Position numbers and translations under genes: made by a program
Assembly (NCBI GenBank): GCA_005046945.1
Contig: SUSS01000024.1
Span: forward strand, 1-41,611
DNA length: 41,611 nucleotides
Source of the DNA: Tissierella creatinini
Lineage (GTDB): Bacteria > Bacillota > Clostridia > Tissierellales > Tissierellaceae
Direction of reading: 5' to 3'
The notes under the pieces: generated by a model
Told to the model about the DNA's origin: nothing
The model's database searches: none
What the model saw: only the letters and a program-made list of their open reading frames with translations
Shown here: piece by piece, positions 18,692 through 26,279 of the stretch
Layout: the number at the start of each line of letters is the position of its first letter
Numbering within the stretch: position 1 is the first letter of the stretch

Positions 18692-18708
18692 TTTGACTTA
18701 CTTTGCCC
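18692..18708 (-). promoter_or_regulatory. Probable CtsR operator upstream of ctsR
   Basis: The minus strand reads GGGCAAA, three bases, AGTCAAA, matching the CtsR heptad repeat (A/G)GTCAAA-N3-(A/G)GTCAAA with one mismatch. A further GTCAAA overlaps its downstream edge. It lies 22-38 nt before the ctsR start. No convincing -35/-10 pair is visible between the preceding terminator and this site, so the promoter is uncertain. Confidence 0.7.
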
Positions 18709-18716
18709 TTAGCCTT

Positions 18717-18742
18717 AAAAAAATTAAGCCTAAGCTTAATTT
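18717..18742 (-). terminator. Rho-independent terminator of the transglutaminase gene
   Basis: AAATTAAGC and GCTTAATTT pair over a 4-nt loop (18721-18742), followed on the minus strand by a T run (TTTTTTT). It begins 9 nt after the stop codon of the upstream gene and ends only about 46 nt before the ctsR ATG. Confidence 0.75.
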
Positions 18743-18750
18743 TTATTTAA

Positions 18751-19521
18751 TTAGTATTCTCTTACCTTTTTATACTCACTAGCGACTTCTATCATTTGTA
18801 AATCACCAAGGGCAGCATCAAAAGTTGTATCTATTGTAACCCAAGTGCCATCAAGATAAACTTCATTCCATGCATGATATACATCTAAACCAATTTTATA
18901 TCCCTTAACTAATTTTGTATGAATTCCTTGTGACCTTAGTATACCCGCAAATAGGGCTGCATAATCATAACAAATTCCTGTCTTGGAATCAATAATAGCT
19001 TCTACATTAGGTACATAATCAGTTGAAATATTATTTATCTTATTATAGTCGTACTTAATATTTGAGATTACATATTTGTAAACCTCTTCAATCTTTTCCT
19101 TGTCTGTATTTAAACCCTTAGTCAATGAATTAGCCAAGTCTAACAACTTGTCCTTACCTTCCCAATAAACAGGTTGGCTTGATGAAAGATATACATCCAT
19201 TGTGGTTTCACTTATGTTAAGAGTTGATTTTTCTACAACTCTATAACTATTACCCGAAGTATTTTGAAGTATCTTTACTAAATAAGAACCACTTCCAAGC
19301 TGAGTCGGAATTTTTTCCTTTGGGTTGTTCAAATTATAATAATATTTTTCTCCGCCCTTTTCAACCATAACTCTCATGTTGCTGCCATATTTTGCACTTT
19401 CAATCATTATTCCGTTGTTATTTAGCTTAGATATATTATATATGGAGGAAGCATACGCTTGTCCTATAGATGATATAAAAAAAACAAGAACAAAAAGAAG
19501 GCTAATTACCCTTTTACTCAT
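18751..19521 (-). CDS. Secreted transglutaminase-like cysteine protease-fold protein
   Basis: A 256-residue exported protein. The N-terminal signal peptide has KR, a hydrophobic core (residues 5-18) and a likely cleavage after AYA (24). The C-terminal half is a transglutaminase-like domain with Cys184 in TGICYDYAALFAGILRSQG, His216 in DVYHAWNEVYLDGTW, and Asp231 in VTIDTTFDA, a complete catalytic triad. Residues 40-110 look like a beta-rich Ig-type module. Such enzymes may cut or crosslink extracellular proteins or peptides; the substrate is unknown. A c-di-GMP-I riboswitch in the leader implies control by the lifestyle second messenger. Confidence 0.9.
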   Translation of the reverse strand: MSKRVISLLFVLVFFISSIGQAYASSIYNISKLNNNGIMIESAKYGSNMRVMVEKGGEKYYYNLNNPKEKIPTQLGSGSYLVKILQNTSGNSYRVVEKSTLNISETTMDVYLSSSQPVYWEGKDKLLDLANSLTKGLNTDKEKIEEVYKYVISNIKYDYNKINNISTDYVPNVEAIIDSKTGICYDYAALFAGILRSQGIHTKLVKGYKIGLDVYHAWNEVYLDGTWVTIDTTFDAALGDLQMIEVASEYKKVREY

Positions 19522-19536
19522 GTAAACTCTCCCTTT

Positions 19537-19610
19537 CGGTAACTGGCTGCCATTTCAGGCCCTTTAGTTTTGCGTCCTTAGGTTTCCCTAAGTTTGCCTT
19601 TATCGTTTTG
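19537..19610 (-). promoter_or_regulatory. c-di-GMP-I riboswitch (GEMM) of the transglutaminase gene
   Basis: The minus strand contains the GEMM-I core: AAAGGCAAAC, a stem, GGGAAACC, AAGGACGCAAAAC, a stem, GGGCC, GAAA tetraloop-like segment, then GGCAGCCAGTTACC. The conserved GGCAAAC..GACGCAAA..GGTTACC-type blocks occur in order with the normal spacing. It lies directly upstream of the SD GGGAGAG and within a leader starting near 19648. The expression platform is probably translational; see the findings. This identification is by motif, not by covariance search. Confidence 0.9.
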
Positions 19611-19654
19611 ATTGCTTACAAAAGAGCTAATCCTCTTTTGTACTTATTAAGTTA

Positions 19655-19683
19655 ATGATAGCATTTATAAATCAAAGAGTAAA
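19655..19683 (-). promoter_or_regulatory. Sigma-A type promoter of the transglutaminase gene
   Basis: Minus-strand TTTACT (19678-19683), 17-nt spacer, TATCAT (19655-19660). The predicted start gives a leader of about 125 nt that contains a CAAAAGAG/CTCTTTTG hairpin and then the riboswitch. Confidence 0.62.
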
Positions 19684-19705
19684 GATTATTTTTTTGATAT
19701 TTGGC

Positions 19706-19742
19706 AAAAAAACAAACGACTCTATAAGGTGAGTCGCTTGTT
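19706..19742 (-). terminator. Rho-independent terminator of the EF-G paralogue
   Basis: AACAAGCGACTC and GAGTCGTTTGTT form a 12-bp stem with one wobble and an 8-nt loop, followed on the minus strand by a T run. It ends the transcript from fusA2 before the transglutaminase promoter. Confidence 0.85.
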
Positions 19743-19792
19743 TTTATTCCTATTAGGAAAGTCCTATTAAAGTCCTATTATAGAAGCCTTTT

Positions 19793-21862
19793 TTACTGTT
19801 GTTCTTTTTCTAATTTTGCTTGTGTTATTATCTTTTCTGCAAACATCGGTGGAACTTCTTCATATCGCACAAATTCCATTTTAAAGTTTCCTCTTGCTTG
19901 GGTCATGGCTCTTAAATCTATGGCATATTCAAACATTTCTGCATGTGGAGCTTCGGCAATTATCTTCTGAGTTCCATCATCTTGCTGATCCATTCCAAGA
20001 ATCCTTCCACGTCTCTTGTTCATATCACCCATTACATCTCCAAGATAATCATCTGGAATTGAGATTTCAACCTTTACTATAGGCTCAAGTAAGATTGGCT
20101 TAGCAGCTTCCATACCCTTCTTAAATGCTAATTGTGCAGCTAGCTTAAATGCCATTTCATTAGAGTCAACATCATGGTAAGAGCCATCGAAAAGCGTAGC
20201 CTTAATATTGACAACAGGATATCCTGCTAAAATACCATGTTCAAGGGAGTCTCTAATTCCTTTTTCTACTGCCGGCCAGAAGTTTCTTGGAACTGAACCT
20301 CCAAATATCTCCTCTGCAAATTCAAATTCTTCCTGAGAGGGTTCAAATCTCATATGAACATCACCATATTGTCCTGCACCACCTGATTGTTTTTTATGCT
20401 TTCCTTGAACACTGGCTGTTCCTTTTATAGTCTCCCTATAAGCAATTTTTGGATTTACTAGTTTAACTTCTACACCAAACGAATTTTTTAACTTATCTAC
20501 TATTACAGCAAGCTGCATATTACCCTGTCCACCGATTAATAACTGCTTAGTCTCGGAATTTCTCTCAACTATAAATGTTGGGTCCTCATCTGTCATCTTA
20601 TTTAAAGACACACCAATCTTTTCTTCATCTCCTTTATTCTTTGGCTCTACTGCCAAATAAAGGGTTGGTTGTGGATATTCGATTCTTTCATATAATGTTT
20701 GATTGTTTTTATCACAAAGAGTATCACCCGTTTGAGTATAGTTCAACTTCGATGTTGCACCTATATCTCCAGCTACTATTTCAGATGCTTCTAATTGATT
20801 CTTTCCCCTAAGATGATAAAGACCTCCTAACTTTTCGGTTTTATCCTTTGTTGAGTTGTAAAGTTCCATATCCTTTGTTATCTTTCCTGATATAACCTTG
20901 AAAATTGAAATCTTTCCTACAAATGGGTCTACTATAGTCTTAAATACTATAGCTGAAAACGGTTCATTAACATCTACCTTACGCTCTATAGTATCCCCAT
21001 CTTGGGTTCCCATATATGATCCTACATCTAATGGAGAAGGTATATAGTCACCTATGATATCAAGAAGGAAATCTGCTCCAATAGCTTTTTCAGCTGATCC
21101 TACAATTAGGGGAACTAAGTCACTAGATTTTACAGCTGCTCTTAAACCTTGTCTTAGTTCATCCTCAGTAAAGGCTTCGCCTCCAAAGTATTTCTCCATA
21201 AGGTCTTCACTTGTTTCTGCAACCTTCTCGTTTAAACTTTCCTTTATTTCCTCTATTTCATCCTTATATTCATCAGGCAATGGTATTTCCTTTCTAGTAT
21301 TGCCATTATATTCATATGCCTTCCCATCTAAAACGCTTGCAAATCCTTTAAAGGATTCAGAATTTCCAATTGGTAGAGCAAAAGGAATTATTTTATCGCT
21401 AAACTTATCCTTTAATTCGGATAAGACTTTTTCAAATTCAATATTCTCTTTATCCATTTTATTTAAAAAAATGATTCTAGGTGTTTTATACTTCTCAACG
21501 TTTTTCCAAGCTTTTTCAGTTCCTACTTCAATCCCGGAAGATGCGTCTACTAATAATATAGACCCTTCACTAGCTCTCTTTGCACCATACATCTCTCCAA
21601 TAAAATCAAAATATCCTGGGGTATCTAATAAATTGTATTTTAAATCTTTATATTCCACTGGTATGACAGAGGTTCCTATAGATACTTTTCTGGCTATTTC
21701 CTCTTTATCAAAATCAGAAATAGTATTTCCATCTGATACCTTTCCCTGCCTGTTGGTAATACCTAATGTAAATAGAACTGCCTCTGTTAAAGTTGTTTTA
21801 CCACTACTACTGTGCCCTAGTAAAGCTACATTTCTGATCTTGTCAGCTGAATAAGCTTTCAT
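19793..21862 (-). CDS. Elongation factor G paralogue (EF-G2-like GTPase)
   Basis: A 689-residue five-domain EF-G homologue that is not the canonical fusA. The G1 motif is GHSSSGKTT instead of AHIDAGKTT, the switch I is ARKVSIGTSVIP instead of ERGITI, G3 is DTPGYFDF, G4 NKMD and G5 GSA. Domain IV has VQGKHKKQSGGAGQYGDV, and domain V ends with MTQARGNFKMEFVRYEEVPPMFAEKII. Such paralogues are common in Clostridia and other phyla; a role in translocation, recycling or stress has been proposed but is not assigned here. A cre-like box lies in the promoter spacer, and a strong terminator ends the gene. Canonical fusA is expected in the str operon outside the window. Confidence 0.92.
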   Translation of the reverse strand: MKAYSADKIRNVALLGHSSSGKTTLTEAVLFTLGITNRQGKVSDGNTISDFDKEEIARKVSIGTSVIPVEYKDLKYNLLDTPGYFDFIGEMYGAKRASEGSILLVDASSGIEVGTEKAWKNVEKYKTPRIIFLNKMDKENIEFEKVLSELKDKFSDKIIPFALPIGNSESFKGFASVLDGKAYEYNGNTRKEIPLPDEYKDEIEEIKESLNEKVAETSEDLMEKYFGGEAFTEDELRQGLRAAVKSSDLVPLIVGSAEKAIGADFLLDIIGDYIPSPLDVGSYMGTQDGDTIERKVDVNEPFSAIVFKTIVDPFVGKISIFKVISGKITKDMELYNSTKDKTEKLGGLYHLRGKNQLEASEIVAGDIGATSKLNYTQTGDTLCDKNNQTLYERIEYPQPTLYLAVEPKNKGDEEKIGVSLNKMTDEDPTFIVERNSETKQLLIGGQGNMQLAVIVDKLKNSFGVEVKLVNPKIAYRETIKGTASVQGKHKKQSGGAGQYGDVHMRFEPSQEEFEFAEEIFGGSVPRNFWPAVEKGIRDSLEHGILAGYPVVNIKATLFDGSYHDVDSNEMAFKLAAQLAFKKGMEAAKPILLEPIVKVEISIPDDYLGDVMGDMNKRRGRILGMDQQDDGTQKIIAEAPHAEMFEYAIDLRAMTQARGNFKMEFVRYEEVPPMFAEKIITQAKLEKEQQ

Positions 21863-21995
21863 AATACATTCCCCCTAACTAGCATTTATTAAAAAGGTAC
21901 ACAACCCTTTTTCCATGGTTTAAATTGGAGCAATTGAAGAAATTTTCATTACATCAATAATAGTATTATTTACAATAGTCAAATTATTTACACCA

Positions 21996-22024
21996 ATTAT
22001 AGCACGAAAACGTTTTATTTACAA
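21996..22024 (-). promoter_or_regulatory. Promoter of the EF-G paralogue with a cre-like box in the spacer
   Basis: Minus-strand TTGTAA (22019-22024), 17-nt spacer, TATAAT (21996-22001). The spacer holds AAAACGTTTTCG, whose AAAACGTTTT is symmetric and resembles the centre of a CcpA cre site. It lies 134 nt before the ATG. The rest of the 302-nt gap 21863-22164 is AT-rich leader (with a weak AAAAAGG/CCTTTTT hairpin near 21891-21912) plus the terminator of the neighbouring symporter gene. Confidence 0.65.
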
Positions 22025-22101
22025 TTATTTTACCAAGGATATATATTTATGTACTTTGATTCAGTTAACATTTTCACTTTATTGAAGTTTTGCCAAAAAT
22101 A

Positions 22102-22123
22102 AAGGTTCCTAATTAGGAACCTT
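22102..22123 (-). terminator. Rho-independent terminator after the first AGCS symporter
   Basis: A perfect 22-bp palindrome AAGGTTCCTA/TAGGAACCTT is followed on the minus strand by TATTTTTGG. It lies 42 nt past the symporter stop codon. Confidence 0.8.
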
Positions 22124-22164
22124 CTAATATTAAAAGCAGTTCAAATCTTGATTAGTCAAAGATT

Positions 22165-23577
22165 TTAATATTTTACTTTTGGTTTCTTTCCATTAAATAT
22201 CATGAACTTTGTGTAATCTTCATTCTCAGGTCTAATTCTATCCGGATTCTTGAAGAAATCAACAGTTAAGTTTTTAACTACAGGTGCAAGTAAAAACAAT
22301 GCAATTAAGTTAGGTATAGCCATCATACCATTGAAAAGGTCTGAAAGCTGCCATACAACATCAAGCTTTGCTACACAGCCCAAATAAACTGTTCCTATGA
22401 ATACAATACGATAAAAATTGATACCCTTTTGTCCAACCATATACTCTATACACTTTTCACCATAATAATACCATGCAATTATAGTAGCAAATGCAAATAG
22501 TACTAATCCTATGGCAACAATGTAACCCCCGCCATTAAATGCATTATTAAAAGCCATTGTTGACATAGCATTACCTTCCATCATCGGATCTGAATTCCAA
22601 AGACCTGAAGTAAGAATAACAAGTGCTGTGATTGTACACATTACTAATGTATCAAAGAAGGTTTCAAATGCCCCCCAAAGACCTTGTCTTGCCGGGTGGT
22701 CGTTATCCGCTGCTGCATGGGCTATAGGCGCACTACCCAGACCAGCTTCATTTGTGAATACTCCACGTGCAATTCCAATTCTTGTTGCATACATAACTGT
22801 AGCTCCAAGGAATCCACCTGAAGCAGCTGCCGGTGTGAAACCGTTCTCAATTATTAAAGCAAAAGCTGCAGGAATTCCGCTAGCATTTATTCCAAGCACT
22901 ACTAATGCACCGACTATATAGAACAAAGCCATAAAAGGAACTAGTATCTCAGCAACACTTGATATCCTCTTAATCCCACCGATAAGTACCATACCAGCTA
23001 AAACTACTACTACTATACCGGTTATCCATGGTGCTACGCCAAAGGAAGCCTTAACTCCTCCAGCTAAGGCATTTGCCTGAACCATAGAACCAACCCCAAA
23101 GGAAGCAAATATTCCACAGAAACAGAAAACAAACGCAAACCATTTCTTCCCTAAACCCTTAGTAATATAGTACATCGGTCCCCCAACGACTTCTCCCTTA
23201 TCATTCTTGTCCTTATAGGCAAAGGCAAGAAGAACTTCAGAATACTTGGTCATCATACCGATTACAGCAGAAACCCACATCCAAAAGATTGCTCCAGGCC
23301 CACCAACCTGAATAGCTACTGCTACACCTACTATATTTCCTGTACCAACAGTTGCTGCAAGAGCAGTGGAAACTGCTTGGAAAGGAGTAATGGTTCCTTC
23401 TTTGGCTTCAGTTCTCTTCTTGAACAAAGTAGCAAGTGTATATCTCATTACTATATTAAATTTAGAAAAAATAATTCCTTTTGTCATAATTATCAGCATC
23501 AAACCGGTACCAATCATTAGAACCAACATTGGAATTCCCCATATAATATTATCATTTAAGAATTCAATAATATGCAT
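22165..23577 (-). CDS. AGCS-family sodium:amino-acid (alanine/glycine/glutamine) symporter, first copy
   Basis: Integral membrane symporter importing small neutral amino acids with sodium. The 470-residue protein has the AGCS signature STALAATVGTGNIVGVAVAIQVGGPGAIFWMW, GGPMYYITKGLG, TNEAGLGSAPIAHAAADNDHPARQG and FETFFDTLVMCTITALVIL, and about ten or eleven hydrophobic segments. I use the ATG at 23577 because AGGAG lies 8 nt upstream; an ATG at 23595 has none. It is preceded by a GlnL-like regulator gene (278-nt gap) with two cre-like boxes. Substrate among Ala, Gly and Gln cannot be decided by sequence; the GlnL neighbour favours glutamine. Confidence 0.93.
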   Translation of the reverse strand: MHIIEFLNDNIIWGIPMLVLMIGTGLMLIIMTKGIIFSKFNIVMRYTLATLFKKRTEAKEGTITPFQAVSTALAATVGTGNIVGVAVAIQVGGPGAIFWMWVSAVIGMMTKYSEVLLAFAYKDKNDKGEVVGGPMYYITKGLGKKWFAFVFCFCGIFASFGVGSMVQANALAGGVKASFGVAPWITGIVVVVLAGMVLIGGIKRISSVAEILVPFMALFYIVGALVVLGINASGIPAAFALIIENGFTPAAASGGFLGATVMYATRIGIARGVFTNEAGLGSAPIAHAAADNDHPARQGLWGAFETFFDTLVMCTITALVILTSGLWNSDPMMEGNAMSTMAFNNAFNGGGYIVAIGLVLFAFATIIAWYYYGEKCIEYMVGQKGINFYRIVFIGTVYLGCVAKLDVVWQLSDLFNGMMAIPNLIALFLLAPVVKNLTVDFFKNPDRIRPENEDYTKFMIFNGKKPKVKY

Positions 23578-23603
23578 TTCTTCATCTCCTAACATTTAAA
23601 TTA

Positions 23604-23620
23604 GTTAAAACGTTTTCAAA
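23604..23620 (-). promoter_or_regulatory. cre-like box in the first symporter leader
   Basis: The minus strand reads TTTGAAAACGTTTTAAC, close to the CcpA consensus TGWAANCGNTNWCA with one departure. It lies 27 nt before the symporter start codon. Clostridial cre sites can be degenerate, so this is suggestive only. Confidence 0.5.
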
Positions 23621-23670
23621 CCCCTATAAACAAGACCGATTACCCCTCCCTTTCGTATAAAGGTATATAA

Positions 23671-23684
23671 TGAAAACGTTCGTT
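23671..23684 (-). promoter_or_regulatory. Second cre-like box upstream of the first symporter
   Basis: The plus strand reads TGAAAACGTTCGTT, a partial match to the cre consensus. It lies in the gap between regulator and symporter, near a TATATA stretch that could serve as a -10. A clear -35 is lacking, which is compatible with activator-dependent transcription. Confidence 0.4.
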
Positions 23685-23855
23685 TTTATTATGTAAGAAC
23701 AATATTATTCTATGGGTTTCAAATTTTTACAAAAACTTACCGATTGCTACAACTCATAATTTAAAAAAAGTTATTGATTAAGTGTAGTTATGCATACATA
23801 CTCATATTTAAGTTTCCTAAATGGAAATTTTCGATTAGAAAATTTTCTTACCGGC

Positions 23856-24686
23856 CTAATTATTTCTATTAACATAATAAACAATTCCATCAATAAATTT
23901 CTTAATATTTACCGTACCCCTTTTTGTGGTTTTCCCTCTGATAAAGTCCATCTCAATTTTTAGCTGTTCAAAGCTGTAAATGGAGTTTGAATATTCCACG
24001 AAGATCTCATTCATATAATCTTCAATCCCCAGATTCGCTAGATTAATCAATCCAACGGTAGCAGTTCTTCTAATTCTCTGTTCCATAGATCTTGGATTTT
24101 CTGTAAAGCGACTTAGCAAGTCTGTAATAGTTATATTACTTAAATTTTGTCCGGTACCGATTAAATAGTCTACAACATTTATAATATCTAAGGTCCCTGA
24201 TTCACCCATGATACCTATCTTATGTAATATCAATCGAACCAAGCTTTCATTATTTGACGTATCCTTTTGGATTGCATCGTCGATAAACATCTTTTTAATA
24301 CGATTTAGTTTTCGTAAATTCAGAATCTTCTCTGTTACCTTTTTAGTTACTATTTGCACTTCAATAGCATCGATGGGCTTGGATATATAATATTCTATTC
24401 CACTTTCATAGGCTTGAGATATGAGTGATTTAGATGAAGTCTCAGATATCATTATAAATTGAATGTTATGATATAGACTCTTTATTTCTCTGACTAGACT
24501 AATCCCATCCTTACCTGGCATCATAAGATCAACCATGCATATATCCGGTTTTAAAAGCTTCATCTGGTTAGCTGCATCAATTCCATCATTTGACTTGCCC
24601 ACTACTTCTCCCAAGTCCTTATCTAAAATTATTCTCTCCAACAACCTAGTAATATTAGCATCGTCATCCACAATAAAAATCCTCAT
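23856..24686 (-). CDS. GlnL/YcbB-type response regulator, first copy (no adjacent kinase)
   Basis: A 276-residue regulator with an N-terminal receiver domain (D7-D9 acidic pocket, phosphoacceptor D53 in MVDLMMPGKDG, K103 in ISKPIDA) and a C-terminal YcbB-type DNA-binding domain (NPRSMEQRIRRTATVGLINLANLGIEDYMNE, then FEQLKIEMDFIRGKT). B. subtilis GlnL, of this family, activates glsA-glnT for glutamine use with sensor kinase GlnK. It precedes an AGCS symporter directly. It is strongly similar to the regulator at 30333-31169 but has no histidine kinase beside it, so it might be served by the kinase at 31150. Its GGAGG site is about 12 nt from the ATG, a long spacing. Confidence 0.9.
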   Translation of the reverse strand: MRIFIVDDDANITRLLERIILDKDLGEVVGKSNDGIDAANQMKLLKPDICMVDLMMPGKDGISLVREIKSLYHNIQFIMISETSSKSLISQAYESGIEYYISKPIDAIEVQIVTKKVTEKILNLRKLNRIKKMFIDDAIQKDTSNNESLVRLILHKIGIMGESGTLDIINVVDYLIGTGQNLSNITITDLLSRFTENPRSMEQRIRRTATVGLINLANLGIEDYMNEIFVEYSNSIYSFEQLKIEMDFIRGKTTKRGTVNIKKFIDGIVYYVNRNN

Positions 24687-24820
24687 ATAATCTTAAGCCT
24701 CCATTTTCCTACTTAACAATTGTCATGGTATAATTTGTGTTAATATTATTATTCCTCTAATTTAAACTTTATCTATAGTTTTCTGGAGGATAATTCATAA
24801 TAATTAAAATATTATATTAT

Positions 24821-25435
24821 CTACCGATAATTAACAAGTTCAAATGTATCAAAGTTATTAACTACAATTTTTACTAGGCCAATATCCTCAGCATAATATT
24901 CTTTAACTGTAAAATCATCATTAATATATTTTACAACTAGAGTCTGAAATCTACCAGCTGGAGTTTCAACTACTGCATCTTTATTTATAATTTCATATAA
25001 GCCTCCGTCATCATCCCACCATCTGGTTCCTTCTTGAATTGGTGACATGATAATAATATCATTTCTATTTGCTACTAGATCTTGTGTGTAATCTATCCCA
25101 ATGTTTTTGCTATCCAAATTCTTTGTATAAACAAGCCTGATAGCATCATTATCTAAACTGTAGACCATTACTACTTTTGCAAGTTTATCTATTTGCTTTA
25201 TTTGTACCTTTCCATCCTTTACAAAATCAACTAGATGAGTAAAGGTTTCATTCTTAGATTCATTCTTAAACATCTTATTCATTGTCCTATTAGGAAAATA
25301 ATTTTGTAATTCTTCTACATTAATATTATGTACTGGTCTACCGATATTTTTAATATAGATAATGTTAGCAAAAAAAATTGTAATAAATATTATAACCATC
25401 CAAAATATGAGTCTATCACTTAATACTTTGTCCAT
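24821..25435 (-). CDS. Membrane-anchored protein of unknown function
   Basis: A 204-residue protein with one N-terminal membrane anchor (hydrophobic residues about 9-28, with few positive residues after), placing the rest outside the cell. The extracellular part ends with IMSPIQEGTRWWDDDGGLYEIIN, VETPAGRFQTLVVKY and YYAEDIGLVKIVV. The pattern, TPAG-F-T-VV and YYA--GLVK, is reminiscent of lipoprotein-carrier-like (LolA/DUF-type) secreted domains, but I cannot assign it to a family. GGAGGTG precedes the ATG. It lies between mpg and the first GlnL-like regulator, in the same direction. Confidence 0.85.
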   Translation of the reverse strand: MDKVLSDRLIFWMVIIFITIFFANIIYIKNIGRPVHNINVEELQNYFPNRTMNKMFKNESKNETFTHLVDFVKDGKVQIKQIDKLAKVVMVYSLDNDAIRLVYTKNLDSKNIGIDYTQDLVANRNDIIIMSPIQEGTRWWDDDGGLYEIINKDAVVETPAGRFQTLVVKYINDDFTVKEYYAEDIGLVKIVVNNFDTFELVNYR

Positions 25436-25613
25436 AAAAACACCTCCATATTACTCTTAAGAAAGGGAAGAAATTGCACACCAATCTCTTTACAACACCT
25501 ACTTATATTTAGTAACATAAAGATGAAAATATGCATAGTTTGTACAAATTTATTCTACTGGTCCAAAACTATCAAGGGGTAACACCCCATATACAGCCTT
25601 TCCCTTATGAAAT

Positions 25614-26279
25614 TTAAAATCCATTTCTACCCCTTTCATTAAGTCTTAGTCTCTGAGAACTGCTTAAGTTAGTTACATTTCTATTATCCTTAATAAAAAA
25701 CCTTAGTAAATAATCCCGTCCATTTACTGCATATTCTATATTTATCCTCTTACTACGCATTATATCCTCTTTAGGTATAATACTTCCTTCCTCAACCCAT
25801 ATCCTAGAATCAGTTACTAAGTCGGCACCGTAATGGTTTTCTATGGATAAATTCATAGCCCTTACCAGCTTGGCGGGTCCGTTAGTAAGATTAGCTAATT
25901 CCTTGGAGTTAGTAGTCGTCATAAGTTTCTTATATCTATTTTCATACATATATTGTATACCACCTAGTGGCTCTAATGCTCTTAGAAGGACTGCACCATG
26001 TACTCCCTCTTTCTCAGTTACTATATTAAAAAGCTGATACATGCCATAGATATTATAAATATAGATATGTCCTCCGGGCTCATTTATTACTTTGGTTCTA
26101 TTCGTTAAACCCTTATTAAAATGTGCTCCTTCATCCTTGGTGTTTATATAGGCTTCAGTCTCCACTATTTTACCTCTATATAGTTTTTCTCCATCTCGAT
26201 GTACTAGTATTTTCCCTAATAAGTCCCTAGCTACTAAAATAGTGTTTCTTTCATAGAATTCCCTTGATAGCCTAATCAC
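25614..26279 (-). CDS. mpg: 3-methyladenine DNA glycosylase (AAG/Mpg family)
   Basis: Removes alkylated and deaminated purines from DNA. The 221-residue protein matches the AAG family along its length: LVARDLLGKILVHRDGEKLYRGKIVETEAYIN (containing the ETEAY catalytic Glu), HFNKGLTNRTKVINEPGGHIYIYNIYGMYQLFNIVT, then VLLRALEPLGG and NGPAKLVRAMNLS. The start is GTG and overlaps the stop codon of the methyltransferase gene by a few bases, with GGGGAGGAG upstream, so the two are coupled. There is a small GGGGT/ACCCC hairpin after the stop but no T run. Confidence 0.94.
   Translation of the reverse strand: MIRLSREFYERNTILVARDLLGKILVHRDGEKLYRGKIVETEAYINTKDEGAHFNKGLTNRTKVINEPGGHIYIYNIYGMYQLFNIVTEKEGVHGAVLLRALEPLGGIQYMYENRYKKLMTTTNSKELANLTNGPAKLVRAMNLSIENHYGADLVTDSRIWVEEGSIIPKEDIMRSKRINIEYAVNGRDYLLRFFIKDNRNVTNLSSSQRLRLNERGRNGF

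Noticed and set aside
21054-21854. A 266-residue plus-strand open frame opposite the EF-G paralogue
   Set aside because: Long, but its composition is that of an antisense shadow (Ser/Leu/Phe rich) of a conserved gene; there is no promoter or ribosome binding site.
21891-21917. AAAAAGG/CCTTTTT hairpin in the fusA2 leader as an attenuator
   Set aside because: Short AT-rich stem that forms easily by chance, with no T run or antiterminator partner.
23578-23855. Search for GlnL-type TTTTGT direct repeats upstream of the symporters
   Set aside because: A single ACAAAA occurs near 23729, without the second half at the required spacing; the second symporter gap has none. The binding site must differ or be too degenerate to call.
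25574-25590. GGGGT/ACCCC hairpin after mpg
   Set aside because: Only five base pairs and no T run on the minus strand; listed in the mpg note rather than as a terminator.
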